Below are positions 17,460 through 26,895 of a stretch of 40,457 bases of DNA, one piece after another. Under the pieces are notes generated by a model that was not told where the DNA came from, did no database searches, and worked only from the letters and a program-made list of their open reading frames with translations. A program made the translations under genes and the position numbers. The DNA is from Gemella haemolysans (lineage in GTDB: Bacteria > Bacillota > Bacilli > Staphylococcales > Gemellaceae), in the NCBI RefSeq assembly GCF_028308085.1, contig NZ_JAQMFS010000020.1, positions 1-40,457 on the forward strand, read 5' to 3'. Numbering within the stretch: the stretch's first letter is position 1; every line of letters starts with the position of its first letter.

Positions 17460-17567
17460 TTGTATTTTTTTAATACAAACTCTATAATATGTAAATAATT
17501 CATTATCGACGTCTCATTACAAAAAACATAAAAAATAAAGCAGTTTTTACACTGCCTTATTTTTTTA
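17460..17567 (+). ncRNA. Candidate small RNA (promoter plus terminator, no frame)
   Basis: TTGTAT (17460-17465), a 17-base spacer and TATAAT (17483-17488) predict a start near 17495. The hairpin 17533-17562, followed by T residues on the plus strand, would end the transcript at about 73 nt. No conserved fold is recognised, and the hairpin is equally explained as the rpoD terminator. This is an inference from spacing alone. Confidence 0.25.
17527..17566 (-). terminator. Terminator after rpoD (both strands possible)
   Basis: A 12-bp stem (17551-17562 with 17533-17544, one G-U) and A/T runs on both sides. It lies about 110 nt past the rpoD stop. Confidence 0.85.
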
Positions 17568-17671
17568 ATGATTTTTTTATGTTTATTAAAAGTTATTTGG
17601 ACTTACCCACTTTTTGCCCACTAGTAAAAAATTTAACCATTGAAACCTTATTACATCAACGTTTATCAGAC

Positions 17672-18757
17672 TTACTCCATGAACCCCTTCAGTTTGTTAA
17701 GCTTAGATGGGTGTTTTAATTTTCTAATAGCTTTCGCTTCAATTTGACGGATACGCTCACGTGTTACCCCAAACGCACTACCTACTTCCTCAAGTGTGTG
17801 AGTCTTACCATCTTTTAGACCAAAACGTAATTTCAATACATTTTCTTCACGATCAGTAAGTGTTTCTAAAATCTCTTCTAGTTGTTCTTTTAATAATTCG
17901 TTAGCCGCATGCTCTACTGGAGATTGTGCATCTTTATCTTCGATAAAATCTCCTAAATGCGAATCATCTTCTTCACCAATCGGTGTTTCTAATGATACAG
18001 GTTCTTGAGCTATTTTTAGTATCTCACGTACTTTTTCTGGCGTCATATTCATTTTTTTAGCGATTTCTTCCGGTTTAGGTTCACGTCCTAAATCTTGAAG
18101 TAATTGTCTTTGAATACGAATCAGACGGTTAATTGTTTCAACCATGTGAACAGGGATACGAATTGTTCTAGCTTGGTCAGCAATAGCACGAGTAATCGCT
18201 TGACGAATCCACCATGTAGCATATGTTGAGAATTTGAATCCTTTTGAGTAATCGAATTTTTCAACAGCTTTAATTAATCCCATATTTCCTTCTTGAATTA
18301 AGTCTAGGAATAACATTCCACGTCCAACATAGCGTTTTGCAATACTTACTACAAGACGTAAGTTAGCTTCAGCTAAATCTTTTTTAGCTTGTTCTTTTTC
18401 CGCTTCTGTTCCTGTTTCAATAATTTTAGAAAGTTCTAATTCTTTTTCTTTTGATAATAAAGGAACTTTACCAATTTCTTTTAGGTACATTCTTACAGGG
18501 TCATTTGTTCTGATTCCCGCTGGAACTGATAAATCTTCTAAATCTAGTTCCTCTTCCTCTTCTTCTACATGATTTGCATTAATTAAAATAATGTCTTCAT
18601 TATTTAATTCTTCATAGAAATCATCCATCGCTTCTGAAGAAATGTCTAATTTTGATAATGCATCTACAATCTCTTCTTGAGTTAATTCACCCTGTTTTTT
18701 ACCTTTTTCTAACAATTCTTTTTTTATTGTTTCAAAATCTTTTGCTTTCTTAGCCAT
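17672..18757 (-). CDS. rpoD: Primary RNA polymerase sigma factor (SigA/RpoD)
   Basis: This is the housekeeping sigma factor. The 361-residue protein has the acidic N-terminal region 1.1, region 1.2 with [12 protein letters not shown], region 2 with [20 protein letters not shown] (the -10 recognition and melting helix), region 3 with [11 protein letters not shown], and region 4.2 with the helix-turn-helix [20 protein letters not shown]. All are intact. The length matches Bacilli SigA. It follows dnaG by 12 bp, the classic macromolecular-synthesis operon order without rpsU. Many promoters in this window fit its consensus. Confidence 0.98.
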   Translation of the reverse strand: MAKKAKDFETIKKELLEKGKKQGELTQEEIVDALSKLDISSEAMDDFYEELNNEDIILINANHVEEEEEELDLEDLSVPAGIRTNDPVRMYLKEIGKVPLLSKEKELELSKIIETGTEAEKEQAKKDLAEANLRLVVSIAKRYVGRGMLFLDLIQEGNMGLIKAVEKFDYSKGFKFSTYATWWIRQAITRAIADQARTIRIPVHMVETINRLIRIQRQLLQDLGREPKPEEIAKKMNMTPEKVREILKIAQEPVSLETPIGEEDDSHLGDFIEDKDAQSPVEHAANELLKEQLEEILETLTDREENVLKLRFGLKDGKTHTLEEVGSAFGVTRERIRQIEAKAIRKLKHPSKLNKLKGFME

Positions 18758-18769
18758 GTTCTTCTCCTT

Positions 18770-20560
18770 CTATTTCTTATACTTTTTCAACTGTGATAGT
18801 AACTCTTTTTGAGTTTCTACATCCATCTCTTGGATTGCAACCCTAAGCCTATCTTTTATCTCTTCTAATGTTATTTGATTATTTGAAAAATACTTGATAT
18901 AGTCACTTACAACTTCTACAGTTGGATTTTCTTCTATTAGAAAATCTGTTTCATCAATATAAGTTGCAAGTCTGACAACCTCATCATCTTCAATACTATG
19001 AATGAATTTATGAATATGAAACTCAAGATTATTATTATAGTAAATAACCAAGTAATCCATAAGATTCACAAATACTTCTTGTGGAAAATTGCATTTCTCT
19101 AGATCATTGTATTTTTCAATAAACAATGCCCTATCAACAAAAAAGTATTTAAATAACTTGCACACCTTTTTGTCATAATTCGTTACTCTAAACAGCTGTT
19201 CTGGATTAGACGGTGCTACCCATTCTACAGCCGCTTGTTTTCTTTTCACATTCACTTGACCTAATTCTCTAAGAAGAACTTGTCGTTCGATTCCGAACTC
19301 CTCTGCCAAATTAGTAAGCAATATGTATCTTAATGATTCATCTTCCATATAAGCAATATTTTTAAGTAATTCATTTTTATACTGAATTCTTAGTTCAATA
19401 TTAGTCTTAGAATCATTTTTACAATATTCAATTTTATAATTAATAAAGTGTTCTTTATTATTTTTTATATAGTTTACAGCATCAAAATCTTGATTTTTAG
19501 AATTTTTATCTGATAAAAACTCATCTAAATCTTTAGCCCCAGAAAATTTTAATTTATAGACATTATCAGTAGTCTGGATAATTCTATTCCCAATTTCTAT
19601 CTGTGCTTTTGAACCAGCCTCATCATTGTCTAAACTTAATGTGACCTTCTTCACAAGTGATAAAATCTCTTTTAATTTATTATTGTCTATATTTGTCCCC
19701 ATCAAAGCAACAGCATTCTTTATACCATTTTGATGAGCTTTAATTACATCCATATAACCTTCACATAATATTACTTCATTCTCTTTAGCTATAAAAGCTC
19801 TCGCATCCGAGAAGTTATATAAGACTGTTCTTTTTTCAAAAATTTTCGTTTCATGCGTATTGTAGTATTTCGCAACACTTTTGTCCGAAGACATAGTTCT
19901 CCCCGAAAATGCTACAACCTGATTTTGATTATTTTTTATAGGAAACATTACTCTGTCTTTAAAAACATCATAATAATTGCCACTTTCATTTTTTCCTAAT
20001 AGTCCGGCTTCAACCATTAAATCTAAATTAATTTGATTAGAATTAAAAAAGTTTAAAGCTATGTTATTATCACGGGGAGCATAACCTATGTTAAAGTATT
20101 TAATAACATCGATACTCAGTCCCCTATTTAATAAGTAATTAAGTGCTTCTTCAGCCTCTTTTGTATTTAGTAAAATATAGTTATAATAATCTGCTAAAAG
20201 CATGTGCCCATAATACATTATGTCCAGCTCATTATTCAAATCGTAATTAGCTTCTAAATTCACTTTTGACTCTATATTCAGCCCTAACCTTGCCCCAAGC
20301 TTTACGATTGCCTGATTATACGTAATATTTTCAATTAGCGAAACAAATTGGAAAATATTCCCACCTTTACCACATCCAAAACAATGGGCTATTTTTTTCT
20401 CCGGAGAAACAGTAAACGATGGTGTTTTCTCATTATGAAACGGACATAAACCTAAATAATTTTGTCCTCTTTTTTCTAATTTGACATATTCACTAACTAG
20501 ACTAACTATATCAATATTATCAAAAATATAGTCAATGTCTTGTTTAGATATTTTTGCCAC
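18770..20560 (-). CDS. dnaG: DNA primase DnaG
   Basis: DnaG makes RNA primers at the replication fork. I choose a GTG start at 20560, six bases after AGGAGG; the frame runs seven codons further to a TTG. The 596-residue product has an N-terminal CHC2 zinc ribbon with C39, H42, C60 and C63, a TOPRIM domain with LCEGYMDVI and LDNDEAG, and a C-terminal helical region that should contact the replicative helicase. It is co-transcribed with rpoD (12 bp apart). Confidence 0.96.
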   Translation of the reverse strand: MAKISKQDIDYIFDNIDIVSLVSEYVKLEKRGQNYLGLCPFHNEKTPSFTVSPEKKIAHCFGCGKGGNIFQFVSLIENITYNQAIVKLGARLGLNIESKVNLEANYDLNNELDIMYYGHMLLADYYNYILLNTKEAEEALNYLLNRGLSIDVIKYFNIGYAPRDNNIALNFFNSNQINLDLMVEAGLLGKNESGNYYDVFKDRVMFPIKNNQNQVVAFSGRTMSSDKSVAKYYNTHETKIFEKRTVLYNFSDARAFIAKENEVILCEGYMDVIKAHQNGIKNAVALMGTNIDNNKLKEILSLVKKVTLSLDNDEAGSKAQIEIGNRIIQTTDNVYKLKFSGAKDLDEFLSDKNSKNQDFDAVNYIKNNKEHFINYKIEYCKNDSKTNIELRIQYKNELLKNIAYMEDESLRYILLTNLAEEFGIERQVLLRELGQVNVKRKQAAVEWVAPSNPEQLFRVTNYDKKVCKLFKYFFVDRALFIEKYNDLEKCNFPQEVFVNLMDYLVIYYNNNLEFHIHKFIHSIEDDEVVRLATYIDETDFLIEENPTVEVVSDYIKYFSNNQITLEEIKDRLRVAIQEMDVETQKELLSQLKKYKK

Positions 20561-20994
20561 CTTATTCCTCCTCTTCCTCAATTTACCATTAAGAATAAAT
20601 GATTAGATTATTTCCCAACACTAATTATAACATAAACAAAGGTATTTTAATAGACTTTGTTAAAATATTTATATTATCACTCTAAGTTAATTTTCCTTTT
20701 CAAAGTTAATATTATATTATTTCTATAATCATACATTAAGATTTTATTATGATAAGTTTCATTAGAATATTACTGCTGTCAATTCTATAGTATAAAGATT
20801 AAATATTCCAAACTCACTTAAAATGATATTTTTAAAAGATTATAATTATACATTTTGTTAAGATATAAATTTAATCAAACTTTTCCTTAAATCTGCCTAT
20901 TATATCACGTCAATCATAAGTAAAATCATATGATATAGCAATTTCTCTCAATTTAGGTTATAATATGAATATCATTAAAAAAAGGAGTATGAAA
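20561..20994. other. Divergent control region between dnaG and trkA
   Basis: About 430 bp without a convincing gene, very AT-rich. A minus-strand TATAAT lies about 50-60 bp upstream of dnaG but its -35 is poor. On the plus strand TATAAT at 20959-20964 sits about 30 bp before the trkA start. I looked for a c-di-AMP (ydaO-type) riboswitch, which precedes K+ transporter genes in some Firmicutes, and saw none; the trkA leader would be too short. Confidence 0.5.
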
Positions 20995-22368
20995 GTGAAA
21001 GTAATTATAGTCGGTGGTGGTAAAGTCGGAGAGCTTCTTTGTGCCGATTTTTCTAACACATTTGATGAAGTCACAATTATAGACACAAATGAGCGTCGTG
21101 TTGAAAAACTCGTTGAAACCTATGATATTAACGGACTTATTGGTAATGGTGCAAATTCAGACGTTTTAGCAGAAGCAGATGCAGCTAATTCTGATATGTT
21201 TATTTCTGTTACTACAAGTGATGAAATCAACATGATAGCTTGTATTGCAGCTAAACAAATGGGTGCAAAATATACAATAGCGAGAATTCGTAACCCTGAA
21301 TATTCTAAAACAAAGGAATTCATTAAACAATCTTTAGGAATAGATCTTATGGTTAACCCTGAGTACGAAGCAGCTAAACAAATTTTCTATATGCTTAAGT
21401 ATCCTACCGCAACAAAAGTAGAAAGTTTTTCAAACAATAAATTTAATATTTTAGAAGTATTAATAAGTGAAAATAGTTTACTAAAGGGTGTTTCACTTAT
21501 TGATAGTAGAAAATACATTGATTTCCCTTCACTAGTATGTTTAGTAGAAAGAAAAGGAGACGTGTTCGTTCCTCGTGGGAATTATGTATTTGAAGTTGGA
21601 GATAAAGTTCATATAACTGCTTCAAATAAAAATTTAAAAAAATTTTATAAACTTTTAGGAAATAAAGAAAATTTAGAAAAGAAAATAACTTCATCTTTAA
21701 TAATAGGTGGAGGGAAAGTAGCCTACTATCTTGTAGAATTTTTACAAAAAGCATCTTTCTATACTAAAGTAATAGAAATTGATAAAGAAAGGGCAATCTC
21801 TTTCAGTGAAACATATCCTGAAATTGATGTTATTTGGGCTGACGGCAGCGATCGTGATACTTTAATTGAAGAAGGTATCCAGACATTTGATAGTTGTATA
21901 TCTTTAACTGGTTTAGATGAAGAAAACATTATAATTAATTTATATGCACATAAACTTGGAATTAAGAAAACAGTAGCAAAAGTTAACCGTGCATCTCTAA
22001 AACAGATAGCTGAGGATATCGGTCAATATTCTTATATCACTCCTAAAGAAATAGTAGGAAATATAATAAAAAAACATACAAAATCGTTGCAATGTAGGCG
22101 CACAACAGATATAGAAAACTTCTATAGGATATCAAACAATAAAGCTGAAGTAATTGAATTTAAAATCTCAAGTGAAAATTCAAAAGTTATCGGTATTAAA
22201 TTAAAAGATCTTGATATTAACGATAATACTCTTATAGCATTTATAATTCGTAATAATAAACAAATCTTCCCAAATGGTGATGATGAAATTAAAGTGAATG
22301 ATAATGTCGTTGTAGTTAGTTATCAACAGAAAATTGAACATATCGATGATATTCTTGCTAGGAGGTAA
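20995..22368 (+). CDS. trkA: Trk potassium uptake regulatory subunit TrkA
   Basis: TrkA is the cytosolic nucleotide-binding gate of the K+ uptake channel. I prefer the GTG at 20995, because AAAGGAG lies seven bases upstream; the ATG at 20989 is only one base from it and the ATG at 20965 lies before it. The 457-residue product is a tandem of two RCK units. Each starts with a Rossmann fold (GGGKVGE at 7-13; a second IIGGGKVAYYL about residue 230) followed by an RCK_C domain. This double arrangement is TrkA rather than the single-unit KtrA. trkH follows after three bases. Confidence 0.95.
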   Translation: MKVIIVGGGKVGELLCADFSNTFDEVTIIDTNERRVEKLVETYDINGLIGNGANSDVLAEADAANSDMFISVTTSDEINMIACIAAKQMGAKYTIARIRNPEYSKTKEFIKQSLGIDLMVNPEYEAAKQIFYMLKYPTATKVESFSNNKFNILEVLISENSLLKGVSLIDSRKYIDFPSLVCLVERKGDVFVPRGNYVFEVGDKVHITASNKNLKKFYKLLGNKENLEKKITSSLIIGGGKVAYYLVEFLQKASFYTKVIEIDKERAISFSETYPEIDVIWADGSDRDTLIEEGIQTFDSCISLTGLDEENIIINLYAHKLGIKKTVAKVNRASLKQIAEDIGQYSYITPKEIVGNIIKKHTKSLQCRRTTDIENFYRISNNKAEVIEFKISSENSKVIGIKLKDLDINDNTLIAFIIRNNKQIFPNGDDEIKVNDNVVVVSYQQKIEHIDDILARR

Positions 22369-22371
22369 TCT

Positions 22372-23865
22372 ATGAATTTTAAAATGATTTTTAACGTTCT
22401 AGGTAAAATACTTATTCTTTTAGCCGCTTTACTAATACTTCCTACAATTATTTCATTAATATATAAAGAACCTACTTATGTGACTAACTCATTTTTAATT
22501 ACTATAATGATATGTTTTATAATATCATTATTACTACATTTTTTAACAAAAGATGTTACCGAACGTGATTTCTATAAAAGAGAGGGTTATGTAATAGTTA
22601 CCCTTACTTGGGTTATTTTTTCATTAATTGGAGCTCTTCCTTTCTATATTTCAGGAGAGATACCTCATTATATTGATAGTTTCTTTGAAACAGTAAGTGG
22701 TTTTACTACTACTGGTTCAACTATACTAGAAGATATTGAGACTTTAAGTAAAAGTTTACTTTTTTGGAGAAGTTTCACACACTTTATAGGTGGTATGGGG
22801 GTTATTGTATTCGCTTTAGCAATTTTACCAAGATCTCCTCATACTATTCATATAGCAAAAGCTGAAGTTCCAGGGCCTTATTTCGGGAAAGTTGTATCTT
22901 CTATGAAACAAACAGCAATTTATCTTTATGGAATATATATGGCACTTACAGTACTTCTATTTATATTCTTAATGTTTGGTGGGGTTGGATTTTTTGATAG
23001 TATAAACCTAGCTTTCTCTACTGCTGGAACTGGTGGTTTTTCAGTAAGAAATGCGGGAATTGCATATTACAACAGCACTTATGTTACAGTAGTAATTGCG
23101 ATATTTATGCTTATTTTCTCAATGAATCTAAGTTTACTTTACTTTATTATTTTTAAAAGATATTTTAAAGTATTAAAAAGTGAAGAACTAAGATGGTTCT
23201 TTGGAATGATTGGTATACTTTCTGTAATCATGTTTTTAGATATCTACCGTTCATATGATACGCCAAACCATAGTTTATTAGATGTATTTTTTACAGTTTC
23301 ATCTGTTGTATCTACTACAGGTTTTACATATAATGACTTCAATATTTGGCCAGTATTTTCAAAAATGATAATCTTAATACTAATGATTGTTGGAGGATGT
23401 ACAGGAGGAACTGCTGGTGGAATAAAAATTCCACGACTTATTTTCTTCGTTAAAAATGCCAAACTAAGTATAAGTAAAGCTTTAAATCCAAGGAAAATAG
23501 CAATGGTTAAAATCGATGGGAAAGTAATAAAAGATACCACTCCACTTTCTAACTATTTACTATTATTCGGATTTGTATATGTTATTATACTATTCTTAAT
23601 AACATTCCAAATTAATGACTTTGAAGATGCAATTTCTTTAACAGTTACATCAATCAGTAATGCTGGACCAGCATTCAATCACTATGGTCCAATGAGTAAC
23701 TTCTCACAAATACCATATTTTACTAAAATAATATTATCTATATCAATGCTATTAGGACGTTTAGAATTAATGCCATTAATAGTATTCTTCTCTGCTAATA
23801 CATGGAAAAAACGTAGAAAAAAAGCTAGAGAAAGTCAAAGAATAATTAATAATTTTAATGAGTAA
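22372..23865 (+). CDS. trkH: Trk/Ktr-type potassium channel subunit TrkH
   Basis: The 497-residue membrane protein forms the K+ pore controlled by TrkA. It shows four pore-loop repeats: SGFTTTGST, STAGTGGFS, SVVSTTGFT and SNAGPAF, each with the selectivity glycine. A FRSFTHFIGGMGVIVF stretch typical of the family precedes the second repeat. AGGAGG precedes the ATG, overlapping the last codons of trkA. A terminator follows at 23875-23908. Confidence 0.96.
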   Translation: MNFKMIFNVLGKILILLAALLILPTIISLIYKEPTYVTNSFLITIMICFIISLLLHFLTKDVTERDFYKREGYVIVTLTWVIFSLIGALPFYISGEIPHYIDSFFETVSGFTTTGSTILEDIETLSKSLLFWRSFTHFIGGMGVIVFALAILPRSPHTIHIAKAEVPGPYFGKVVSSMKQTAIYLYGIYMALTVLLFIFLMFGGVGFFDSINLAFSTAGTGGFSVRNAGIAYYNSTYVTVVIAIFMLIFSMNLSLLYFIIFKRYFKVLKSEELRWFFGMIGILSVIMFLDIYRSYDTPNHSLLDVFFTVSSVVSTTGFTYNDFNIWPVFSKMIILILMIVGGCTGGTAGGIKIPRLIFFVKNAKLSISKALNPRKIAMVKIDGKVIKDTTPLSNYLLLFGFVYVIILFLITFQINDFEDAISLTVTSISNAGPAFNHYGPMSNFSQIPYFTKIILSISMLLGRLELMPLIVFFSANTWKKRRKKARESQRIINNFNE

Positions 23866-23874
23866 GATGAAACA

Positions 23875-23908
23875 AAAAGACGAGTTCTACTTATAGATCT
23901 CGTCTTTT
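23875..23908. terminator. Bidirectional terminator for trkAH and the tmk-rsmI operon
   Basis: AAAAGACGAG (23875-23884) pairs with CTCGTCTTTT (23899-23908), with a further TCTA/TAGA pairing after one mismatch. It overlaps the last codons of the convergent minus-strand gene. Confidence 0.85.
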
Positions 23909-24213
23909 ATCATTGAAACTATCTCTTGAATTTCTTCATTAATTCGTTCATCAAGTTCCTCTTTTGTAATTAATTCATCATTATGAGCTTCGGTATATCC
24001 TAAAATTATACCTAGAGAATTCTTAACATTATGCAACATAATTTTTTTCTTCTGTTCATTTTTATCTAAATCTGAACTTCTTCTATATATTAGATATATA
24101 TTTAGGAATACAAATACTGTTAAAGGTAGGAAAAATATTTTAATGTGAATTGCGGCAATTAGAAATATTATTATCAATACATTTACTACTATGAAATTAA
24201 TCATATTTTTCAT
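23887..24213 (-). CDS. Membrane protein with an orphan histidine-kinase-like H-box
   Basis: I do not recognise a named family. The 108-residue protein has two membrane helices (about 5-22 and 25-43), a basic stretch (RRSSDLDKNEQKKK), then MLHNVKNSLGIILGYTEA (59-76). This resembles the H-box of HisKA-type dimerisation domains (H-E-x-K-N-P-L-x-x-I-x-G-Y), with the candidate phospho-acceptor at His61. A second, acidic helix (about 82-106) would complete a helical hairpin. No ATPase domain follows; the protein ends at residue 108. It overlaps the end of rsmI by 17 bases and is the last gene of the operon. It could be a Spo0B-like phosphotransfer protein, a decayed kinase, or a chance resemblance. 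Confidence 0.6.
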   Translation of the reverse strand: MKNMINFIVVNVLIIIFLIAAIHIKIFFLPLTVFVFLNIYLIYRRSSDLDKNEQKKKIMLHNVKNSLGIILGYTEAHNDELITKEELDERINEEIQEIVSMIKDEIYK

Positions 24214-25027
24214 GATATAAACTATAAACCTCTTTTTTATTTATGCCATATTCTTTAGCAGTATTTTTAATAGCTTCTGATTTTTTTTCACCATTTTGCA
24301 CTTTTTCATAAATTATTTCTACGATATCATCAAGATTAAGTTCATCTTTTTCTTCATCTTTTGAAGGAGAAATAATAACAACAAACTCCCCTTTTTCCTT
24401 AATCTCTTCACCCAACATATCTAATATTATACTAGCTTCAAATGTTTCAATTTGTTCAAACATCTTTGTAAGTTCTCTCGCTACTGCAATTTTTCTTGTT
24501 GGGGCGATTTTTACGATTTCTTCCACTAAGTTCTTCACTCTGTGTGGACTTTCATACAAAATACCAGTTGTTTTTGAGTTTAAAATAATTTCTAACTTTT
24601 GTTTAAGTTCTTTAGTTTTTCGTGGTAAAAATCCGTAAAAAGTATAATTATATGATTCTATTCCACTTGCCACTAATGCAGTAAGTCCCGCATTAGCACC
24701 AGGTAGGGCTACAACCTCTAAATCAGCACTTTTCACTTTTTCTACAAGTACATACCCTGGATCTGAAATACATGGCATACCAGCATCTGTTACCAACGCT
24801 ATTTCTAGTCCCTCCCCTAAGTATTCTATTATTTTATCACTCATCTTATCTTCATTATGTTCATGGTAACTAAGTAGTTTTTTACCTTTTATTTCATAAT
24901 GGTTCAATAATTTTTGTGTATTCCTTGTATCTTCACAAGCTATAATATCCGCTTCTTTTAGCACCCTTAATGCTCTTAAAGTAATATCTTCCAAATTACC
25001 TATTGGCGTTCCTACTAAATATAACAT
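24197..25027 (-). CDS. rsmI: 16S rRNA (cytidine-1402-2'-O)-methyltransferase RsmI
   Basis: RsmI methylates the ribose of C1402 in the decoding centre. The 276-residue protein has the tetrapyrrole-methylase fold, with GTPIGNLEDIT at 6-16, ACEDTRNT near 31-38, VTDAGMPCISDPG and LPGANAGLTAL. Its ATG directly follows the stop of the GIY-YIG gene, indicating coupling. The neighbours (GIY-YIG, TrmN6-type methyltransferase, holB, tmk) are the usual Bacilli cluster. Confidence 0.96.
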   Translation of the reverse strand: MLYLVGTPIGNLEDITLRALRVLKEADIIACEDTRNTQKLLNHYEIKGKKLLSYHEHNEDKMSDKIIEYLGEGLEIALVTDAGMPCISDPGYVLVEKVKSADLEVVALPGANAGLTALVASGIESYNYTFYGFLPRKTKELKQKLEIILNSKTTGILYESPHRVKNLVEEIVKIAPTRKIAVARELTKMFEQIETFEASIILDMLGEEIKEKGEFVVIISPSKDEEKDELNLDDIVEIIYEKVQNGEKKSEAIKNTAKEYGINKKEVYSLYHEKYD

Positions 25028-25330
25028 TTATTTTTCCTCTATTTTTTTATTTAAATCTTTTACTTCTTGCCTTTTACTTGCATCCAAATTTAATAAAATA
25101 TATTCTTCTTTTTTAGTACGTGTTAATTTCTTAAATAAACTTTCAGCTCTCGTCGCTTCACTTTTAGTCTCAAATCCTTCAAAATATAAAAGTTTTACCG
25201 GTACTCTCACCCTAGTGTATTTCGCACCTTTTTTTGCATTATGAGTTTTTATTCGTCTAACAATATCTGTCGTATACCCAGTATACCAAGTTTTATCACT
25301 ACACTCAACTACATACATAAAACTACTCAT
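25028..25330 (-). CDS. GIY-YIG domain protein (YazA/YhbQ-like)
   Basis: The 100-residue protein (start at ATG 25330) is a single GIY-YIG nuclease-type domain. [14 protein letters not shown] supplies the two Tyr positions, followed by RRIKTHN and the conserved glutamate region. The family's biological role in Bacilli is unsettled. The start overlaps the stop of the preceding methyltransferase gene by eight bases; a start three codons earlier (25339) is possible. No clear ribosome-binding site is seen, which fits translational coupling. Confidence 0.88.
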   Translation of the reverse strand: MSSFMYVVECSDKTWYTGYTTDIVRRIKTHNAKKGAKYTRVRVPVKLLYFEGFETKSEATRAESLFKKLTRTKKEEYILLNLDASKRQEVKDLNKKIEEK

Positions 25331-26057
25331 AAATACCATACACTTTCTTCATCTCTTCAGTATAACTACCATCTTCATTATAAATATAAAATGGTTGTTC
25401 TACTTTAATATCACTTACTTTTGAGATACTACCTTCTATTAATACAATTTTACTAGTATCACTTGTTGCTTTACTATAAACAAATCTAATTCGTTTAATA
25501 GCTAAGCCATTTTTTTCACATTCAGAAATAATATCACTTATTCTGTATGTTCGATGTACCATAGCAAATTTACCATTTTGTTTAACCAAATATCTTATTG
25601 CTTTTACAATATCACTTAAATTACATAGAATTTCATGACGTGAAATACTATGATTATACTTCTCACGTTGATTCGGCATATTCTCCACTGGAAAATACGG
25701 AGGATTACAAATTACATAATCAAATGATGATGGTCTATAATATTCTTTCACATTCTTCACATCACCATTTCTTATCTCTATATTCGTAATTCCATTAAGT
25801 TCTAAGCTTTTTTTAGTTAGTTCAACTAGATCTTCTTGAATTTCTAACATTTCAATCTTAGCGTCTGACTTTTCTCTTAGAATAATTGAAATTCCACCAT
25901 TGCCACTACAAAGTTCAATTATATTTTTTTTGAAACTTCTCGGTACATTAGAAAAATAAGGAAGTAAAAAAGAATCTGTTGACATACTATAATGATCAAC
26001 CTTCTGCAAAATTTTATAATTTTTTGAAACTAAATCAACTCTCAAATTCTCTTCCAT
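25323..26057 (-). CDS. TrmN6-like (YabB) adenine-N6 methyltransferase
   Basis: The 244-residue class I methyltransferase has the cofactor motif [10 protein letters not shown] (48-57), an acidic strand end (MLEIQE, 70-75) and the catalytic NPPYF (118-122) of N6-adenine enzymes. By similarity to YabB/TrmN6 it should modify A37 of a tRNA. It is separated from holB by one base and overlaps the GIY-YIG gene. In B. subtilis yaaT and yabA sit between holB and yabB; here they are missing. Confidence 0.9.
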   Translation of the reverse strand: MEENLRVDLVSKNYKILQKVDHYSMSTDSFLLPYFSNVPRSFKKNIIELCSGNGGISIILREKSDAKIEMLEIQEDLVELTKKSLELNGITNIEIRNGDVKNVKEYYRPSSFDYVICNPPYFPVENMPNQREKYNHSISRHEILCNLSDIVKAIRYLVKQNGKFAMVHRTYRISDIISECEKNGLAIKRIRFVYSKATSDTSKIVLIEGSISKVSDIKVEQPFYIYNEDGSYTEEMKKVYGIYE

Positions 26058-26058
26058 A

Positions 26059-26895
26059 CTAACCTCGTAATAAAAATTCTAAATTAATTTTATCCAATAA
26101 AACTGTAAATAAAAATTTTTCTAAAACTAATGTAGCATTAACATTAGCATTCAAATCAGATAAAGCAAGTAGAACTTTCTCTTGAACTTTACTTATATTC
26201 ACTATATCATATCGATTAGATTCATAATAACTGTTTGTAGTTTTAATACTCAAATATTTAAAAAAATCTAAAATCTCTTCCTTAACTTTAAGTAAGCCCA
26301 GAACATAAATATTAGCCATATGCGGCTTCCTACTATATCTTTTTACATATTCAGAAACAATCTTAATCATTTCCTCATTTTCTGTAACTTCCCTATCTTC
26401 ACTCTGTCCTACTAATTTTATCTGTTGACATCGCGAAATAATAGTCGGTAGTACGGCACTAATATTTTTACAGCTAAGAATAGCAATAATATCATCTTCA
26501 GGTTCTTCTAGAAACTTAAGTAAACTATTCGCAGCTTGTTCTGTCATTTTTTCAATATCTTTTATCCAATATATTTTCTTTCCATAAAATGATTTAACAC
26601 TTAGGTCAGATTTCAATGTTTGGATTTCATCTTTTTTTATAGATGTATCACTAGTTAATTTATAAAAATCTACATAGTTTCCGTGATTTATACTGCGACA
26701 ATTGTTACAGCTCTCACAACTAAAAAATTCTTTATTTTTATTTTCTAAACAAAATATTGCTTTAACAAAACTTAAAATAAACTCATCAGAATATAAACTA
26801 TCCTCGCATATTACTAGATAGGCGTGGGATAGTTTATTAGTTTTTAATGTATTTGTTAAAGATTTTATTACAATTTCATCTTTACTAAAGTTCAT
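26059..26895 (-). CDS. holB: DNA polymerase III delta' subunit
   Basis: Delta' is part of the clamp loader. The 278-residue protein has the zinc-module cysteines C49, C60, C63 and C66 and an AAA+ core with AANSLLKFLEEP and the ISRCQ arginine-finger region. The Walker A position (about 28-36, LVICEDSLYSD) has no GxxGxGK, as expected for the non-ATP-binding delta'. It is somewhat shorter than usual (about 310-330). Its start overlaps tmk by 11 bases. Confidence 0.92.
   Translation of the reverse strand: MNFSKDEIVIKSLTNTLKTNKLSHAYLVICEDSLYSDEFILSFVKAIFCLENKNKEFFSCESCNNCRSINHGNYVDFYKLTSDTSIKKDEIQTLKSDLSVKSFYGKKIYWIKDIEKMTEQAANSLLKFLEEPEDDIIAILSCKNISAVLPTIISRCQQIKLVGQSEDREVTENEEMIKIVSEYVKRYSRKPHMANIYVLGLLKVKEEILDFFKYLSIKTTNSYYESNRYDIVNISKVQEKVLLALSDLNANVNATLVLEKFLFTVLLDKINLEFLLRG

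Larger units (their letters stand above)
17286..17671. other. 386-bp gap: POT promoter, candidate small RNA, rpoD terminator
   Basis: The gap holds no convincing protein-coding frame. It contains the minus-strand POT promoter (17328-17356), a plus-strand promoter-like pair (17460-17488), and a strong hairpin (17533-17562) that terminates rpoD transcripts and could end a short plus-strand RNA. The 110 bp between the hairpin and the rpoD stop show nothing recognisable. Confidence 0.6.

Noticed and set aside
20561-20994. c-di-AMP (ydaO-type) riboswitch before trkA
   Set aside because: The predicted start of transcription is about 25-30 bp before the gene and no conserved riboswitch core was seen.
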